From: Phycisphaerales bacterium
GTDB lineage: Bacteria; Planctomycetota; Phycisphaerae; Phycisphaerales; SM1A02
Assembly (NCBI GenBank): GCA_009691705.1
Contig: SIAR01000007.1
Location: forward strand, 17,516 to 81,515
Direction: 5' to 3'
Length of the DNA stretch: 64,000 nt
Position numbers and translations under genes: made by a program
Part shown: positions 51,839 through 60,421 of the stretch, piece by piece
How the letters are laid out: each line of letters starts with the position of its first letter
How positions within the stretch are numbered: the first letter of the stretch is position 1
The notes under the pieces: generated by a model
The model's database searches: none
Told to the model about the DNA's origin: nothing
What the model saw: the letters and a program-made list of their open reading frames with translations, nothing else

Positions 51839-53755
51839 TCAGTAGGCGCGCGAATCGCTGTGTTTGCGCCAGTTGAGGTAGGCGCGGTTGAGCACCCGAT
51901 ACCCCCCAGGAGTCGGATAATCGCCCGTGAAGTACCAATCTCCAGTGTGAGATGGCATCGCGCGGCGCAATCCTTCAACGGTTTGGTAGATGACTTCGAC
52001 CGTTCCGGTCCAAGATGAAGACTTTGGCCGAATCAGGCGTGCGATCTCTTGCGAGAGTTCGTCCTGTGTGAAACGGTCGTAGATCAAGCGCACATGGTTC
52101 TTCATGCGCTCAGGAGGCAGGTGATCCTGTGCCTTGCATAGCGACTCGACCTCATCGAGCAGGGCATTGTCGCCGCGCTGGCCGACGAGATTGATCGCCG
52201 CCTCGAACGCAATGAAGCGACCGAGTTGACTCATGTCAATGCCGTAGCAATCGGGGTAGAGGATCGGTGGTGCGCTGCTGGCCACCAGAATGCGGGCAGG
52301 ATTGAGTCGTGAGAGAATCGTGATGATCGAATCACGCAGCGTGGTCCCGCGAACGATTGAATCGTCAACGGTCACGAGTGTGTCGCCTGGGTTGATCGTG
52401 CCACGGGTAATGTCGTAAACGTGGGCAACGAGGTCGCGCCGCGCCGCATCGTGCGTGATGAACGTGCGCAGTCGCTGATCTTTGTGCGCCACCTTTTCGG
52501 CGCGAACGCGCACGTCCATGAGGGAGCGGATGCGCTCGGGAGTAGCGCGTCCCTCGGCTACTAGTTTGCAGACTTCATCTGCTCCACGACCACGCATGAT
52601 GCGCTCGGTTTCTTGCAGCAACCCTAGGTACGCACTCTCAGAAGTGTTTGGAATGAACGAAAAAACTGCGTGATCGACCGATCCATCGAGCCTTTCGAGG
52701 ATGCGTGGCGCGAGATTCTCACCCAAACGCTTGCGCTCTTCGTAAATCTCGTGATCATTGCCGCGACTGAAATAGATGCGCTCAAATGTGCACTGTCGAA
52801 TTGGCCGGGCATCAATAAAGCGCTTCGTCGAGTAACTGCCATCGCGTTTGATGCTGAGCACGTGACCGGGCTCGAGCGGTTCAATCTGTTCGGCGGTCAC
52901 ATCAAAGACTGCGGTCAGCGCTGGGCGCTCGCTCGCAACCGCGATGACCTCATCGGTGATCAGCACAAAAGCGGGACGAATTCCCGCAGGATCGCGGCAG
53001 GCGAATGCATCGCCGTTTCCGATGAGTCCGGCGAGTGTGTAGCCCCCGTCGAACTTTTCGGCGGCGCGAGTGAGAATGCGCCCGTAGTCGAGTTGATCTG
53101 AAACTTCTTGCGCTAGGGCGCGTCCTTCAAGGGCTCGAAAGGACCCAGGACCGACCGTCGAAATCAACTGGTCATGCTCGCAGTCGATGGCGTAGCCGAT
53201 CTTTTCGAGGACCACTCCAGTGTCGCTGCCTCCCACGGGTGCGAGACCATACTCAACGAGCAGGTCGAAGAGTTCTGGCGAGTTTGTGAGGTTGAAGTTG
53301 CCAGCGAGCGCAAGGTTGCGACTTGCGATGATCGACCGCCGCAGAAATGGATGGCACGCGTCGGATGACCGTCCGCCAAATGTGCCATATCGCAGGTGTC
53401 CGAGCAAAACCTCTCCCAGCAGCGGAATGCGTCGCTTGAGGTCGAGTTCGGTTGCGCTTCGCAACGCCTCGTCGCTCATCGAGCGCAGCGGCGAGAGCGC
53501 ATCGTCGAACAATCGTTCGACAGGATTTCGCTTGGCTGAGCGGGCGCGCGAGAGAAACGGCTCTCCGGGCGGCATGTCGAAGCGCACGCTTGCGATGCCC
53601 GCTCCATCTTGTCCACGATTGTGCTGCTTCTCCATCAAGAGATAAAGCTTGCGCAATCCCCAGGATGGATCGTCATATTGTTCTTGAAACCAGCTGATTG
53701 GTTTGCGCAGTCGAACGAGGGCAAGTCCGCATTCGTGGGTCAGTACATCGCTCAT
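51839..53755 (-). CDS. Amidophosphoribosyltransferase (PurF-like), long form
   Basis: A 638-residue protein, longer than the usual 460-510 of PurF. The N-terminal glutamine amidotransferase domain begins with an eight-residue propeptide before the nucleophile Cys (MSDVLTHECGLALVRL), then HNRGQDGAGI, LLGHLRYGTFGG and LAGNFNLTN. The phosphoribosyltransferase domain has the PRPP loop TLVTVDDSIVRGTTLRDSI. It makes 5-phosphoribosylamine, the first step of purine synthesis. Extra length comes from inserts in both domains (for example about 80-110). ATG 53755 fits the propeptide; the frame opens at 53797. Confidence 0.85.
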   Translation of the reverse strand: MSDVLTHECGLALVRLRKPISWFQEQYDDPSWGLRKLYLLMEKQHNRGQDGAGIASVRFDMPPGEPFLSRARSAKRNPVERLFDDALSPLRSMSDEALRSATELDLKRRIPLLGEVLLGHLRYGTFGGRSSDACHPFLRRSIIASRNLALAGNFNLTNSPELFDLLVEYGLAPVGGSDTGVVLEKIGYAIDCEHDQLISTVGPGSFRALEGRALAQEVSDQLDYGRILTRAAEKFDGGYTLAGLIGNGDAFACRDPAGIRPAFVLITDEVIAVASERPALTAVFDVTAEQIEPLEPGHVLSIKRDGSYSTKRFIDARPIRQCTFERIYFSRGNDHEIYEERKRLGENLAPRILERLDGSVDHAVFSFIPNTSESAYLGLLQETERIMRGRGADEVCKLVAEGRATPERIRSLMDVRVRAEKVAHKDQRLRTFITHDAARRDLVAHVYDITRGTINPGDTLVTVDDSIVRGTTLRDSIITILSRLNPARILVASSAPPILYPDCYGIDMSQLGRFIAFEAAINLVGQRGDNALLDEVESLCKAQDHLPPERMKNHVRLIYDRFTQDELSQEIARLIRPKSSSWTGTVEVIYQTVEGLRRAMPSHTGDWYFTGDYPTPGGYRVLNRAYLNWRKHSDSRAY

Positions 53756-53815
53756 GAGAGGGCAGAAGGGTAGCGCAATCAGATGGCAAGAAAACACCGC
53801 GCGAACTGCGCCAAT

Positions 53816-54625
53816 TCAGGCGACTGCGGCTTCGCGGCGGCGCACTTGCAAGAGCGGCGTGGGCTCATTAGGGCGGCTAATCACTAGTGATTCCGCCATC
53901 GCCGGAAGGCGGGCACAGAAGAGATCGCGCACGATCTGCGGACGGTTGCACTCTTGGGAGAGATGCAGCAACACGAGATGTCGCACCGTGCCACTCGCCG
54001 TCAACAAGCGCGCCGCTTCAACAGATTGCTCGTTCGAAAGATGGCCGCGACCGCCCATGATTCGTTCTTTGATGGATTCAGGGCGCGACGACCTGCGTTG
54101 CAGCGCTTCGTCGTAGTTGCTCTCAATCGAGAGCATGTCGAGGTCGCGAAATGCTTCGAGCAGTTCGGCGGTGACATGACCCAAATCAGTTGCGTGACCG
54201 ATGCTGGCATGGTCACAGTCGAATCGAAACGCGGTCGATCCGATCTCATCGTGCGGAACCGCAATCGGACGCACTTCTGCAGTTTCACCGAGACGAAATG
54301 CCCCATCGATTGGGCGCAAGCACGCCGCAGGAACTCCCAAGGCGATGGCTTGCTCGGCGTGCGCCCGTCGCAAGATCACCGGAACCGGAGAGCACTGCAA
54401 CTGCTTCGCCCACGAAGGCGACCAGTGATCGCGATCGAGATGGGTTAGAAAAATCGCCCGCAGCGTGTGAAAGCGCGCCGAGGCGCCCGCTTCGACTAGT
54501 GCGCCACGCACCCGCTTGGGAGTGAGACCGGCATCGACCAAGATGAACCGTCCCGAGTCATCGAACGAGATTGCAGTCGCGTTGCCGCGCGAACTACTGC
54601 CGAGCACGCAGACAAACGCGCTCAT
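53816..54625 (-). CDS. MBL-fold metallo-hydrolase (YycJ/WalJ-like)
   Basis: A 269-residue metallo-beta-lactamase-fold protein starting MSAFVCVLGSSSRGNATAIS, typical of YycJ-type hydrolases. The metal site is FLTHLDRDHWSP, with further ligands in IGHATDLGH, SIESNYDEA and the downstream GHLSNEQS region. YycJ-like enzymes act on nucleic acids or phosphodiesters; the substrate here is unknown. ATG 54625 is the family start. It is 60 bases upstream of the purF-like gene, on the same strand. Confidence 0.83.
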   Translation of the reverse strand: MSAFVCVLGSSSRGNATAISFDDSGRFILVDAGLTPKRVRGALVEAGASARFHTLRAIFLTHLDRDHWSPSWAKQLQCSPVPVILRRAHAEQAIALGVPAACLRPIDGAFRLGETAEVRPIAVPHDEIGSTAFRFDCDHASIGHATDLGHVTAELLEAFRDLDMLSIESNYDEALQRRSSRPESIKERIMGGRGHLSNEQSVEAARLLTASGTVRHLVLLHLSQECNRPQIVRDLFCARLPAMAESLVISRPNEPTPLLQVRRREAAVA

Positions 54626-54697
54626 TCGAAAGCGCCTTGACTGCTGCGAAAGATGAATTGTTGGAGGTTGGTGCGATCCATGCACTTGATTCCTGAT

Positions 54698-55504
54698 TCA
54701 GGCATTCTTCTCGTGACGACCACGCGCGAGCACAATACCGCGCTTGCTCGATTCAATAAAGGCAATGTACTCATCAATGATTGGATCGCCCGCCCGCGTG
54801 CGCAGAACTTCGAGCGCGTGCTTCGGTGTGAGTCGACTGTGGCACAGGGTTGTGAACGCCCAGCGCGCCGCATCGATCGCGGCGCAGGAAAAGCCGGCGC
54901 GGCGCATGCCAATCACGTTGATCGCCCGGGCGCGGTTGACTGTCAAGATCATAAAGAAGGGGCAGACATCGAGCGTCGCGGCAGAGAGTCCACCGATAAA
55001 CGCTCCGCGGGCCACCCGCACAAACTGTTGCAGTCCTGCGTTACCGCCCGTTATCACCCGGTCGGCGATCTCGCAGTGACCCGCCAGAAGGGTGCCATTT
55101 CCGAAGATGCAGTTGTTGCCAATGATGCAGTCGTGGCCGGCGTGGGAGTTGGTCATCCAGTAGTTGTCATTGCCGATGCGGCCGGGCTTTTCCCACTTAG
55201 GACGACTGATCGTCACCCCTTCCCGAAAGACGTTGCGCGATCCAATGATGACTCCCGCACCGGCGAACGACTGTGGCGTGCCTAAATCTTGAGGCGCGCA
55301 ACCGATGCAGACATTGGCACCAAATGTGTTGCCATCGCCGATGGTGAGTGGCCCTTCGAGTTGCACGCGCGACCGAAGCACATTGCCAGCGCCGATGGTG
55401 ATTGCGCCGAGCGTGCCCATGAGATGGCACCACGGCCCAATGACGACGTCGTCTGCGAGTGTGACATCTCCTTCGATGATTGCGCTTGGATGAATGGTTG
55501 GCAC
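54698..55504 (-). CDS. LpxA-like acyltransferase, second paralogue
   Basis: A 268-residue left-handed beta-helix protein with hexapeptide repeats (IHPSAIIEGDVTLADDVVIG) and the LpxA catalytic-His region NYWMTNSHAGHDCIIGNNC. Helices and a basic tail follow. It is clearly diverged from the operon-encoded LpxA at 12951-13787; the loop RPKWEKPGRIG differs from the LpxA TIHRGTGNGGG equivalent. It may acylate a different nucleotide sugar, such as an aminosugar of another glycolipid, or be a second lipid A enzyme with other chain preference. Divergent from lipB by 39 bases. Confidence 0.78.
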   Translation of the reverse strand: MPTIHPSAIIEGDVTLADDVVIGPWCHLMGTLGAITIGAGNVLRSRVQLEGPLTIGDGNTFGANVCIGCAPQDLGTPQSFAGAGVIIGSRNVFREGVTISRPKWEKPGRIGNDNYWMTNSHAGHDCIIGNNCIFGNGTLLAGHCEIADRVITGGNAGLQQFVRVARGAFIGGLSAATLDVCPFFMILTVNRARAINVIGMRRAGFSCAAIDAARWAFTTLCHSRLTPKHALEVLRTRAGDPIIDEYIAFIESSKRGIVLARGRHEKNA

Positions 55505-55543
55505 ACTCGCAGAGTAGTCACTCGCCTCTACGATCGGGAAGTG

Positions 55544-56284
55544 ATGTCACGCGCACATGAACCGCCCCTCGTCGAAGTTGTCGACCTCGGCGACATCTCA
55601 TACGCCGCGGCGTACGACCTGCAACGCGCCGCGCACGAACGGGTCGTCGCATCGCGCGGCGCGATTGATGCCCCGTTTTCACCTGCGCAGCGGGCGGGTG
55701 TCATCTATGTGCTCGAACACACTCCGGCGGTCGTGACGGTTTCACGCCGGGCCGATGCACAGAAAAATGTCTTGCTCTCGCGCGATCAACTCGCCGCGCG
55801 CGCCATCGAATGCGTCGAGACCGATCGTGGCGGAGATGTGACCTGGCATGGTCCTGGGCAAATCGTCGTCTATCTGATTCTCGATCTCAATCGACTCGGA
55901 CTACGAGTGCATGGGTATCTGCGAATGCTCGAAGGGGCGGTCATAGCGACACTCGCCGACTTCGACGTGACCGCCCAGCGTGACGCAGCGGCCACGGGGG
56001 TGTGGGTGGGGCATCCCGACTCTCGAAAAATCTGCGCGATGGGGGTGCGGCTCTCGCGCTGGGTTTCGATGCATGGAATCGCTTTGAATGTCTCTTGTGA
56101 TCTCAATCAATTTGAAGTGATCGTGCCATGCGGGCTCGCGGGGCGAGGAGTGACGAGCCTTGCGCGCGAACTCGGTGCGCGGGCACCGACCGTGGCGCAA
56201 GTGAAGGAAGTGCTTGTGTTTCGACTTCAGGAGGCTATTTCAGCCGCGGCGCGCGCGGCCGCAGCGTCTCACACCGCCCAGTGA
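55544..56284 (+). CDS. lipB: Octanoyl-[ACP]:protein N-octanoyltransferase LipB
   Basis: A 246-residue LipB: VLEHTPAVVTVSRRADAQKN, DRGGDVTWHGPGQIVVYLIL, RKICAMGVRLSRWVSMHGIA with the conserved Lys, and the nucleophile Cys in FEVIVPCGLAG. It transfers octanoate from ACP to lipoyl domains, including the glycine-cleavage H protein. I use ATG 55544; a GTG at 55541 is equally possible. The open frame to 55289 overlaps the divergent LpxA-like gene. The lepA start lies 48 bases after the stop. Confidence 0.92.
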   Translation: MSRAHEPPLVEVVDLGDISYAAAYDLQRAAHERVVASRGAIDAPFSPAQRAGVIYVLEHTPAVVTVSRRADAQKNVLLSRDQLAARAIECVETDRGGDVTWHGPGQIVVYLILDLNRLGLRVHGYLRMLEGAVIATLADFDVTAQRDAAATGVWVGHPDSRKICAMGVRLSRWVSMHGIALNVSCDLNQFEVIVPCGLAGRGVTSLARELGARAPTVAQVKEVLVFRLQEAISAAARAAAASHTAQ

Positions 56285-56332
56285 CGCGTGAGGTTCGCAG
56301 GCTCGACTACACTTTGGTGCTCGCCGCTTGCC

Positions 56333-58147
56333 ATGAACATTCGCAACTTTTCAATCATCGCCCACATCGACCATGGCAAGAGCACATTGGCCGATCGATT
56401 GTTGCAAGAAACCAACGCGCTCTCGAAGCGCGAAGCCCGCGCGCAGTTTCTTGACTCGATGGATCTCGAGCGCGAACGTGGCATCACAATCAAGGCTAGC
56501 GCAGTCACTGTGCATCACATCTGCGATGGCATTGACTTCGAGTTGAATTTCATTGATACCCCTGGGCACGTCGATTTCACGTACGAAGTCAGTCGCGCCC
56601 TCACTGCCTGCGAGGGAGCAGTGCTCGTCGTTGATTCGACGCAGGGTGTGCAAGCGCAGACGGTGGCAAATGCCTATCTCGCCGTGGCTGGTGGACTCGA
56701 ACTCATCCCAGTCATCAACAAGATCGATCTTCCAGCGGCAGACCCCGATGGTGTCGCGATGGAAATCGAACAGGTCTTTGGACTCCCCGCTGAAGATTGT
56801 GTGCTAGTTTCGGCGAAGACAGGGCAGGGGATCCAACCACTGCTCGACCTCATCTGTCGCAAGCTGCCAGCGCCAAAGCCCGCCAAGACCAACAAGTTGC
56901 GTGCGCTTATTTTCGACGCAAAATATGATGATTATCGCGGAGTTGTGGTCTACGTGCGCGTCTTTGACGGTGGCCTAAAGACTGGCGACAAGATTCGAAT
57001 GATGGGAACGGGACGAACCTTCTCGGTGGCCGAACTAACTCGCTACACCCCGCATCCAACGCGGGTCAAGGAGATTGGATGGGCGCAGGTCGGATCGATC
57101 AGCGCGAACATCAAGAGCCTCGCCGATGTGCGCGTCGGCGACACGGTCACACTCGAGAATGCACCAGCCGAAGAGGCCCTGCCCGGATACGAAGAGCCCA
57201 AGCAGATGGTCTTCTGCGACTTCTACCCATCGAATGCCGACGCCGAAGTTGGATCAGGGCGCAAGGCTGACTTTGAGGCACTTCGCGAGGCGATTGAAAA
57301 ACTCAACATCAATGATGCCAGTTTCACTTTTGAAGTGCAGCACTCCGAAGCGCTGGGGTTCGGTTATCGCTGCGGATTCCTCGGACTTCTGCATATGGAC
57401 ATCGTGCAAGAACGACTCGAGCGCGAAGGTGGTGTTGAAGTCGTGCAGACCGCGCCAACGGTGAAGTACATGGTCGATCTGCATGATGGCACGTCGATTG
57501 AAATCCACAATCCCGCAGAACTGCCAGATACGGGGCGAATCGCCGCAATTCGCGAGCCAATCGCCAAGCTCGAAATCATGTGTCCCACTGAAAATATTGG
57601 TGACCTGATCAAACTATGCGATAGCCGACGGGGCACATTCAAGGCGCAGCGCTACTTGAGTGAGCATCGCCAGATTCTCGATTATGAGTTGCCGATGGCC
57701 GAGATCATTTATGACTTCTATGACAAGTTGAAGTCGATCACCCGTGGTTACGGCACGATGGATTATCAGATCACCGATTACCGCGCCGACAATCTCACCA
57801 AGATCAACATTCTTGTGAATGGGGAACTGGTCGAAGCGTTGAGTTTGATCTGCCACCGAAGTTCTGCAGAAAATCGGGGACGACTGATCCTAAGCAAGCT
57901 GCGAACTCAGATAGATCGCCATCAGTTCGAGATTGCGTTGCAGGCGGCAATCGGTGGAAAGGTCATTGCACGCGAATCGATCAAGGCGATGCGCAAGAAC
58001 GTGACTGCAAAGTGCTACGGCGGCGACATCAGCCGCAAGCGCAAATTGCTCGAGAAGCAAAAAGAAGGCAAGAAGCGCATGAAGCAAATCGGCTCGGTGA
58101 CGATTCCGCAGGAAGCCTTTCTCGCAGTGCTCGATCAGGGGGACTGA
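56333..58147 (+). CDS. lepA: Elongation factor 4 (LepA), back-translocating GTPase
   Basis: A 604-residue translational GTPase: G1 AHIDHGKSTLADRLL, G3 DTPGHVDFTYEVSRAL, G4 NKIDLPAADP, then domain II and the LepA-specific C-terminal domain (IDYQITDYRADNLTKINILV approximate segment; SRKRKLLEKQKEGKKRMKQI basic end). LepA acts on stalled or initiating ribosomes. ATG 56333 matches the conserved MNIRNFSIIAHIDHGKST start; the frame opens at 56288. Likely follows lipB in one transcript. Confidence 0.95.
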   Translation: MNIRNFSIIAHIDHGKSTLADRLLQETNALSKREARAQFLDSMDLERERGITIKASAVTVHHICDGIDFELNFIDTPGHVDFTYEVSRALTACEGAVLVVDSTQGVQAQTVANAYLAVAGGLELIPVINKIDLPAADPDGVAMEIEQVFGLPAEDCVLVSAKTGQGIQPLLDLICRKLPAPKPAKTNKLRALIFDAKYDDYRGVVVYVRVFDGGLKTGDKIRMMGTGRTFSVAELTRYTPHPTRVKEIGWAQVGSISANIKSLADVRVGDTVTLENAPAEEALPGYEEPKQMVFCDFYPSNADAEVGSGRKADFEALREAIEKLNINDASFTFEVQHSEALGFGYRCGFLGLLHMDIVQERLEREGGVEVVQTAPTVKYMVDLHDGTSIEIHNPAELPDTGRIAAIREPIAKLEIMCPTENIGDLIKLCDSRRGTFKAQRYLSEHRQILDYELPMAEIIYDFYDKLKSITRGYGTMDYQITDYRADNLTKINILVNGELVEALSLICHRSSAENRGRLILSKLRTQIDRHQFEIALQAAIGGKVIARESIKAMRKNVTAKCYGGDISRKRKLLEKQKEGKKRMKQIGSVTIPQEAFLAVLDQGD

Positions 58148-58197
58148 GCCACCAACGCAGCAGGGGTTGGGGCGTGAAACGCGCTACTCTCTCGCGC

Positions 58198-58923
58198 ATG
58201 CGCATAGCCACTTCTATCGTCGCGGCATCGGTGCTTTCAAGTGCATTGACCGCCCTCTTCATCACTGGACTCGATCGACCTGCGGCAGCGCGCGCAATGC
58301 CTTTGTTGCAAGACCTTGGTCCAGCGGATGCGCTCATTCTTGCCGGCAAGGACGCGCTGCGCGTGATCAACACCGATGGACGTTTGAGTTGGTCAGACCA
58401 ACCAGGCAGCCGCGCATTTTCGCTCGGCACAGTGCACGTCGGGCGCATTCTCAACGCACTATTGAAGAGCGCCAAGTACTCAGATGAACTCGAAGAATTG
58501 TCGGCGGCGCGCAAGAACAAGGGTGATGAGTTCGAGAAGCGCTACCGCGAGCTAATGGAGAAGGGGCAGGGAATCAACAAAGACTCGCCGGAGTCTCCTG
58601 CGATGCGTGAGCAGTTTGAGGCCTTTCAGAAGGAGTACACGGCATGGAGTGCGGCGAACGAAGTCACGGGACGCGAGATGATGGCGCGGCACTACCAAGG
58701 GGCGTACAGCGACATTTGCGAAGCAGTTGAAGTGGTGGCAGACCGCCGCAAGATCGACCTGGTCATGCGGTTTGTTCCGCCGAGGGACAAGATTACGCCA
58801 GGCGACGATGCCGATGTCGTGCGACAACTGAGTGCGCGCACGTTCTTGCGCGTGCCAGAGTCAATTGATCTCACCGAGGACATCATCTCTGAGATGCATC
58901 TACAAGCACCAAAGAAGGACTAA
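58198..58923 (+). CDS. OmpH/Skp-like exported protein, distant (copy A)
   Basis: A 241-residue protein with a signal or anchor (RIATSIVAASVLSSALTALF). The mature part begins DLGPADALILAGKDALRVIN, shared with the next gene, then a coiled coil (about 85-160) and a C-terminal strand KIDLVMRFVPPRDKITPG followed by VPESIDLTEDII. This plan matches OmpH/Skp with an added N-terminal DLGPADALIL domain. It is the upstream member of a tandem pair with the gene 6 bases downstream, distinct from the bamA-linked pair. A GTG at 58174 is an alternative start. Confidence 0.72.
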   Translation: MRIATSIVAASVLSSALTALFITGLDRPAAARAMPLLQDLGPADALILAGKDALRVINTDGRLSWSDQPGSRAFSLGTVHVGRILNALLKSAKYSDELEELSAARKNKGDEFEKRYRELMEKGQGINKDSPESPAMREQFEAFQKEYTAWSAANEVTGREMMARHYQGAYSDICEAVEVVADRRKIDLVMRFVPPRDKITPGDDADVVRQLSARTFLRVPESIDLTEDIISEMHLQAPKKD

Positions 58924-58929
58924 TCAGCG

Positions 58930-59652
58930 ATGCGCCAGATTTGTACGACCGTTATCTGCTCGATGATCGCCGGAGTTGTCGGCGCGATCGCGACGCTCTC
59001 GCTCTCTGGGTCACCTGCCAATGCCACGCGCATTTGGCCAAGTGATTTGGGTCCCGCCGATGCCCTCATTTTGACGGGAAAAGATGCTGCGCTCACTGTG
59101 ACGAATCAAAGTGGGCGCATGGCTTGGAGCGACTCTCCCAGTGCGCGTGCTTACAGCGTGGGATGCGTGCACACCGACCGGGTGATGAAGGGAATTCTCT
59201 CGAGCGAGCGGTTCACAGTCGAACGACAAAAGTTCGACGATGAGGCGCGCTCGCAGGGAGAAGAATTCGAGCAGCGCAGCAAGACGCTTCAAGACAGATA
59301 TCCCGCGGTCAAGCCCGGCGACAGTACGTTTGAGCAGGCCAAGCAAGAGTTCGCACTGCTGCAGGGAGAGTATGAAAAGTGGTTCGCCACCCTGCAGAAG
59401 ATTCAATCCAAGCACATGGCTGAGCAGGTCGAGATGGCGTACCGCGAATTGACTGCTGCACTCGACGTTGTCGCTGAGCGCAAGCAGGTTGACTTCGTGT
59501 ATCGATTCATCCCGCCCGAGCGCGCCTTCGATTCAGTCGAACTCTCTGATGCAATGATGCAGGTGCAGTTGCGCCAATTTTTGCGCTATCCAGCGGCGGT
59601 CGACCTCACCGAAGATCTCGTCAAGGAGATTGGTATTACTTCGCAGCCGTAG
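58930..59652 (+). CDS. OmpH/Skp-like exported protein, distant (copy B)
   Basis: A 240-residue tandem paralogue of copy A: signal (TTVICSMIAGVVGAIATLSL), DLGPADALILTGKDAALTVT, RAYSVGCVHTDRVMKGILSS, a coiled coil, QVDFVYRFIPPERAFD and YPAAVDLTEDLVKEIG. The pair probably resulted from an old duplication since similarity is moderate. Skp-like proteins hold clients as trimers; the added N-terminal domain is unexplained. The last 17 bases overlap the convergent gene at 59636-60388. Confidence 0.72.
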   Translation: MRQICTTVICSMIAGVVGAIATLSLSGSPANATRIWPSDLGPADALILTGKDAALTVTNQSGRMAWSDSPSARAYSVGCVHTDRVMKGILSSERFTVERQKFDDEARSQGEEFEQRSKTLQDRYPAVKPGDSTFEQAKQEFALLQGEYEKWFATLQKIQSKHMAEQVEMAYRELTAALDVVAERKQVDFVYRFIPPERAFDSVELSDAMMQVQLRQFLRYPAAVDLTEDLVKEIGITSQP

Positions 59653-60388
59653 GCACAGGTGATACAGGTAGTTTGATTCTGCGCAGTTCGCCCAGCGGTG
59701 TGGTGAGCGCTTCGACATTGGCTTTCTCTGCGGTGAGACCTTCGGCGGGACGGTCGACCACCGTGCAGATCACGAGCTCAGTTGTGAGATCATTCTTGCT
59801 GCCCGCTGCGCGCAAGATGATGTACTTGCCGTCGAAGGTCCATGTGCCGCTGTGCCCCGAGCGCGAGACTGGAGGCGCATTGTCGCTACTCGCCGCGTTC
59901 GAGACGAGCAGATAGGTTGCATCGTGCATCAAAGTGATCGATCCGCCTGGACCGGTCCACGTGCCGACGTATGAATCTTCAGGAGCGAGCGGTGCAGCAT
60001 CGCACTGCCGAAATGTTGCGTAGTTGTCGAAGGTGACGAAAACAACGCCATCGGCGCGGCGCATCGCACCGCGAAGCCGCGGGGGCTTCTGCTGCGTGTT
60101 CTTTCGATCGATGTAGGGTTCGAGCCAAAATGTGCGGTAACTCTGGCGGTCCCAGCGACCCGTCTTGGTCGCGGGGCGAAAACGATTTGGTTGATCCCAC
60201 CAAGTGAAGGCGCCATCCTCGCGCACGAACAGAATCTCTTTTCCATTCGCCCACCAACCCGAGATTGGCAATGTCTCAGTTGGATCAATATCGAGTTTGG
60301 GATGATCTGGCAGAATCGGTGGCGCTGAATGCTGCGCGTTCGCTGTTCCTCCCAGCGCGATCACAATGACGGCTAGGGTGAGTCGCAT
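59636..60388 (-). CDS. Hypothetical exported protein, beta-rich
   Basis: A 250-residue protein with a signal peptide (LTLAVIVIALGGTANA). The mature part has two similar beta-rich halves: ISGWWANGKEILFVREDGAF with a Trp-rich TWWDQPNRF segment, and YVGTWTGPGGSITLMHDATY with SGTWTFDGKYIILRA. Such GTW-strand repeats recall lipocalin-like or lysozyme-inhibitor-like domains. Function unknown. It lies 33 bases before the rimO stop side, downstream of rimO on the same strand. ATG 60388 suits the signal peptide. Confidence 0.68.
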   Translation of the reverse strand: MRLTLAVIVIALGGTANAQHSAPPILPDHPKLDIDPTETLPISGWWANGKEILFVREDGAFTWWDQPNRFRPATKTGRWDRQSYRTFWLEPYIDRKNTQQKPPRLRGAMRRADGVVFVTFDNYATFRQCDAAPLAPEDSYVGTWTGPGGSITLMHDATYLLVSNAASSDNAPPVSRSGHSGTWTFDGKYIILRAAGSKNDLTTELVICTVVDRPAEGLTAEKANVEALTTPLGELRRIKLPVSPVPTAAK

Positions 60389-60421
60389 AGTTGTGGCAGG
60401 TCTCAATCGCATCGCAAACTC

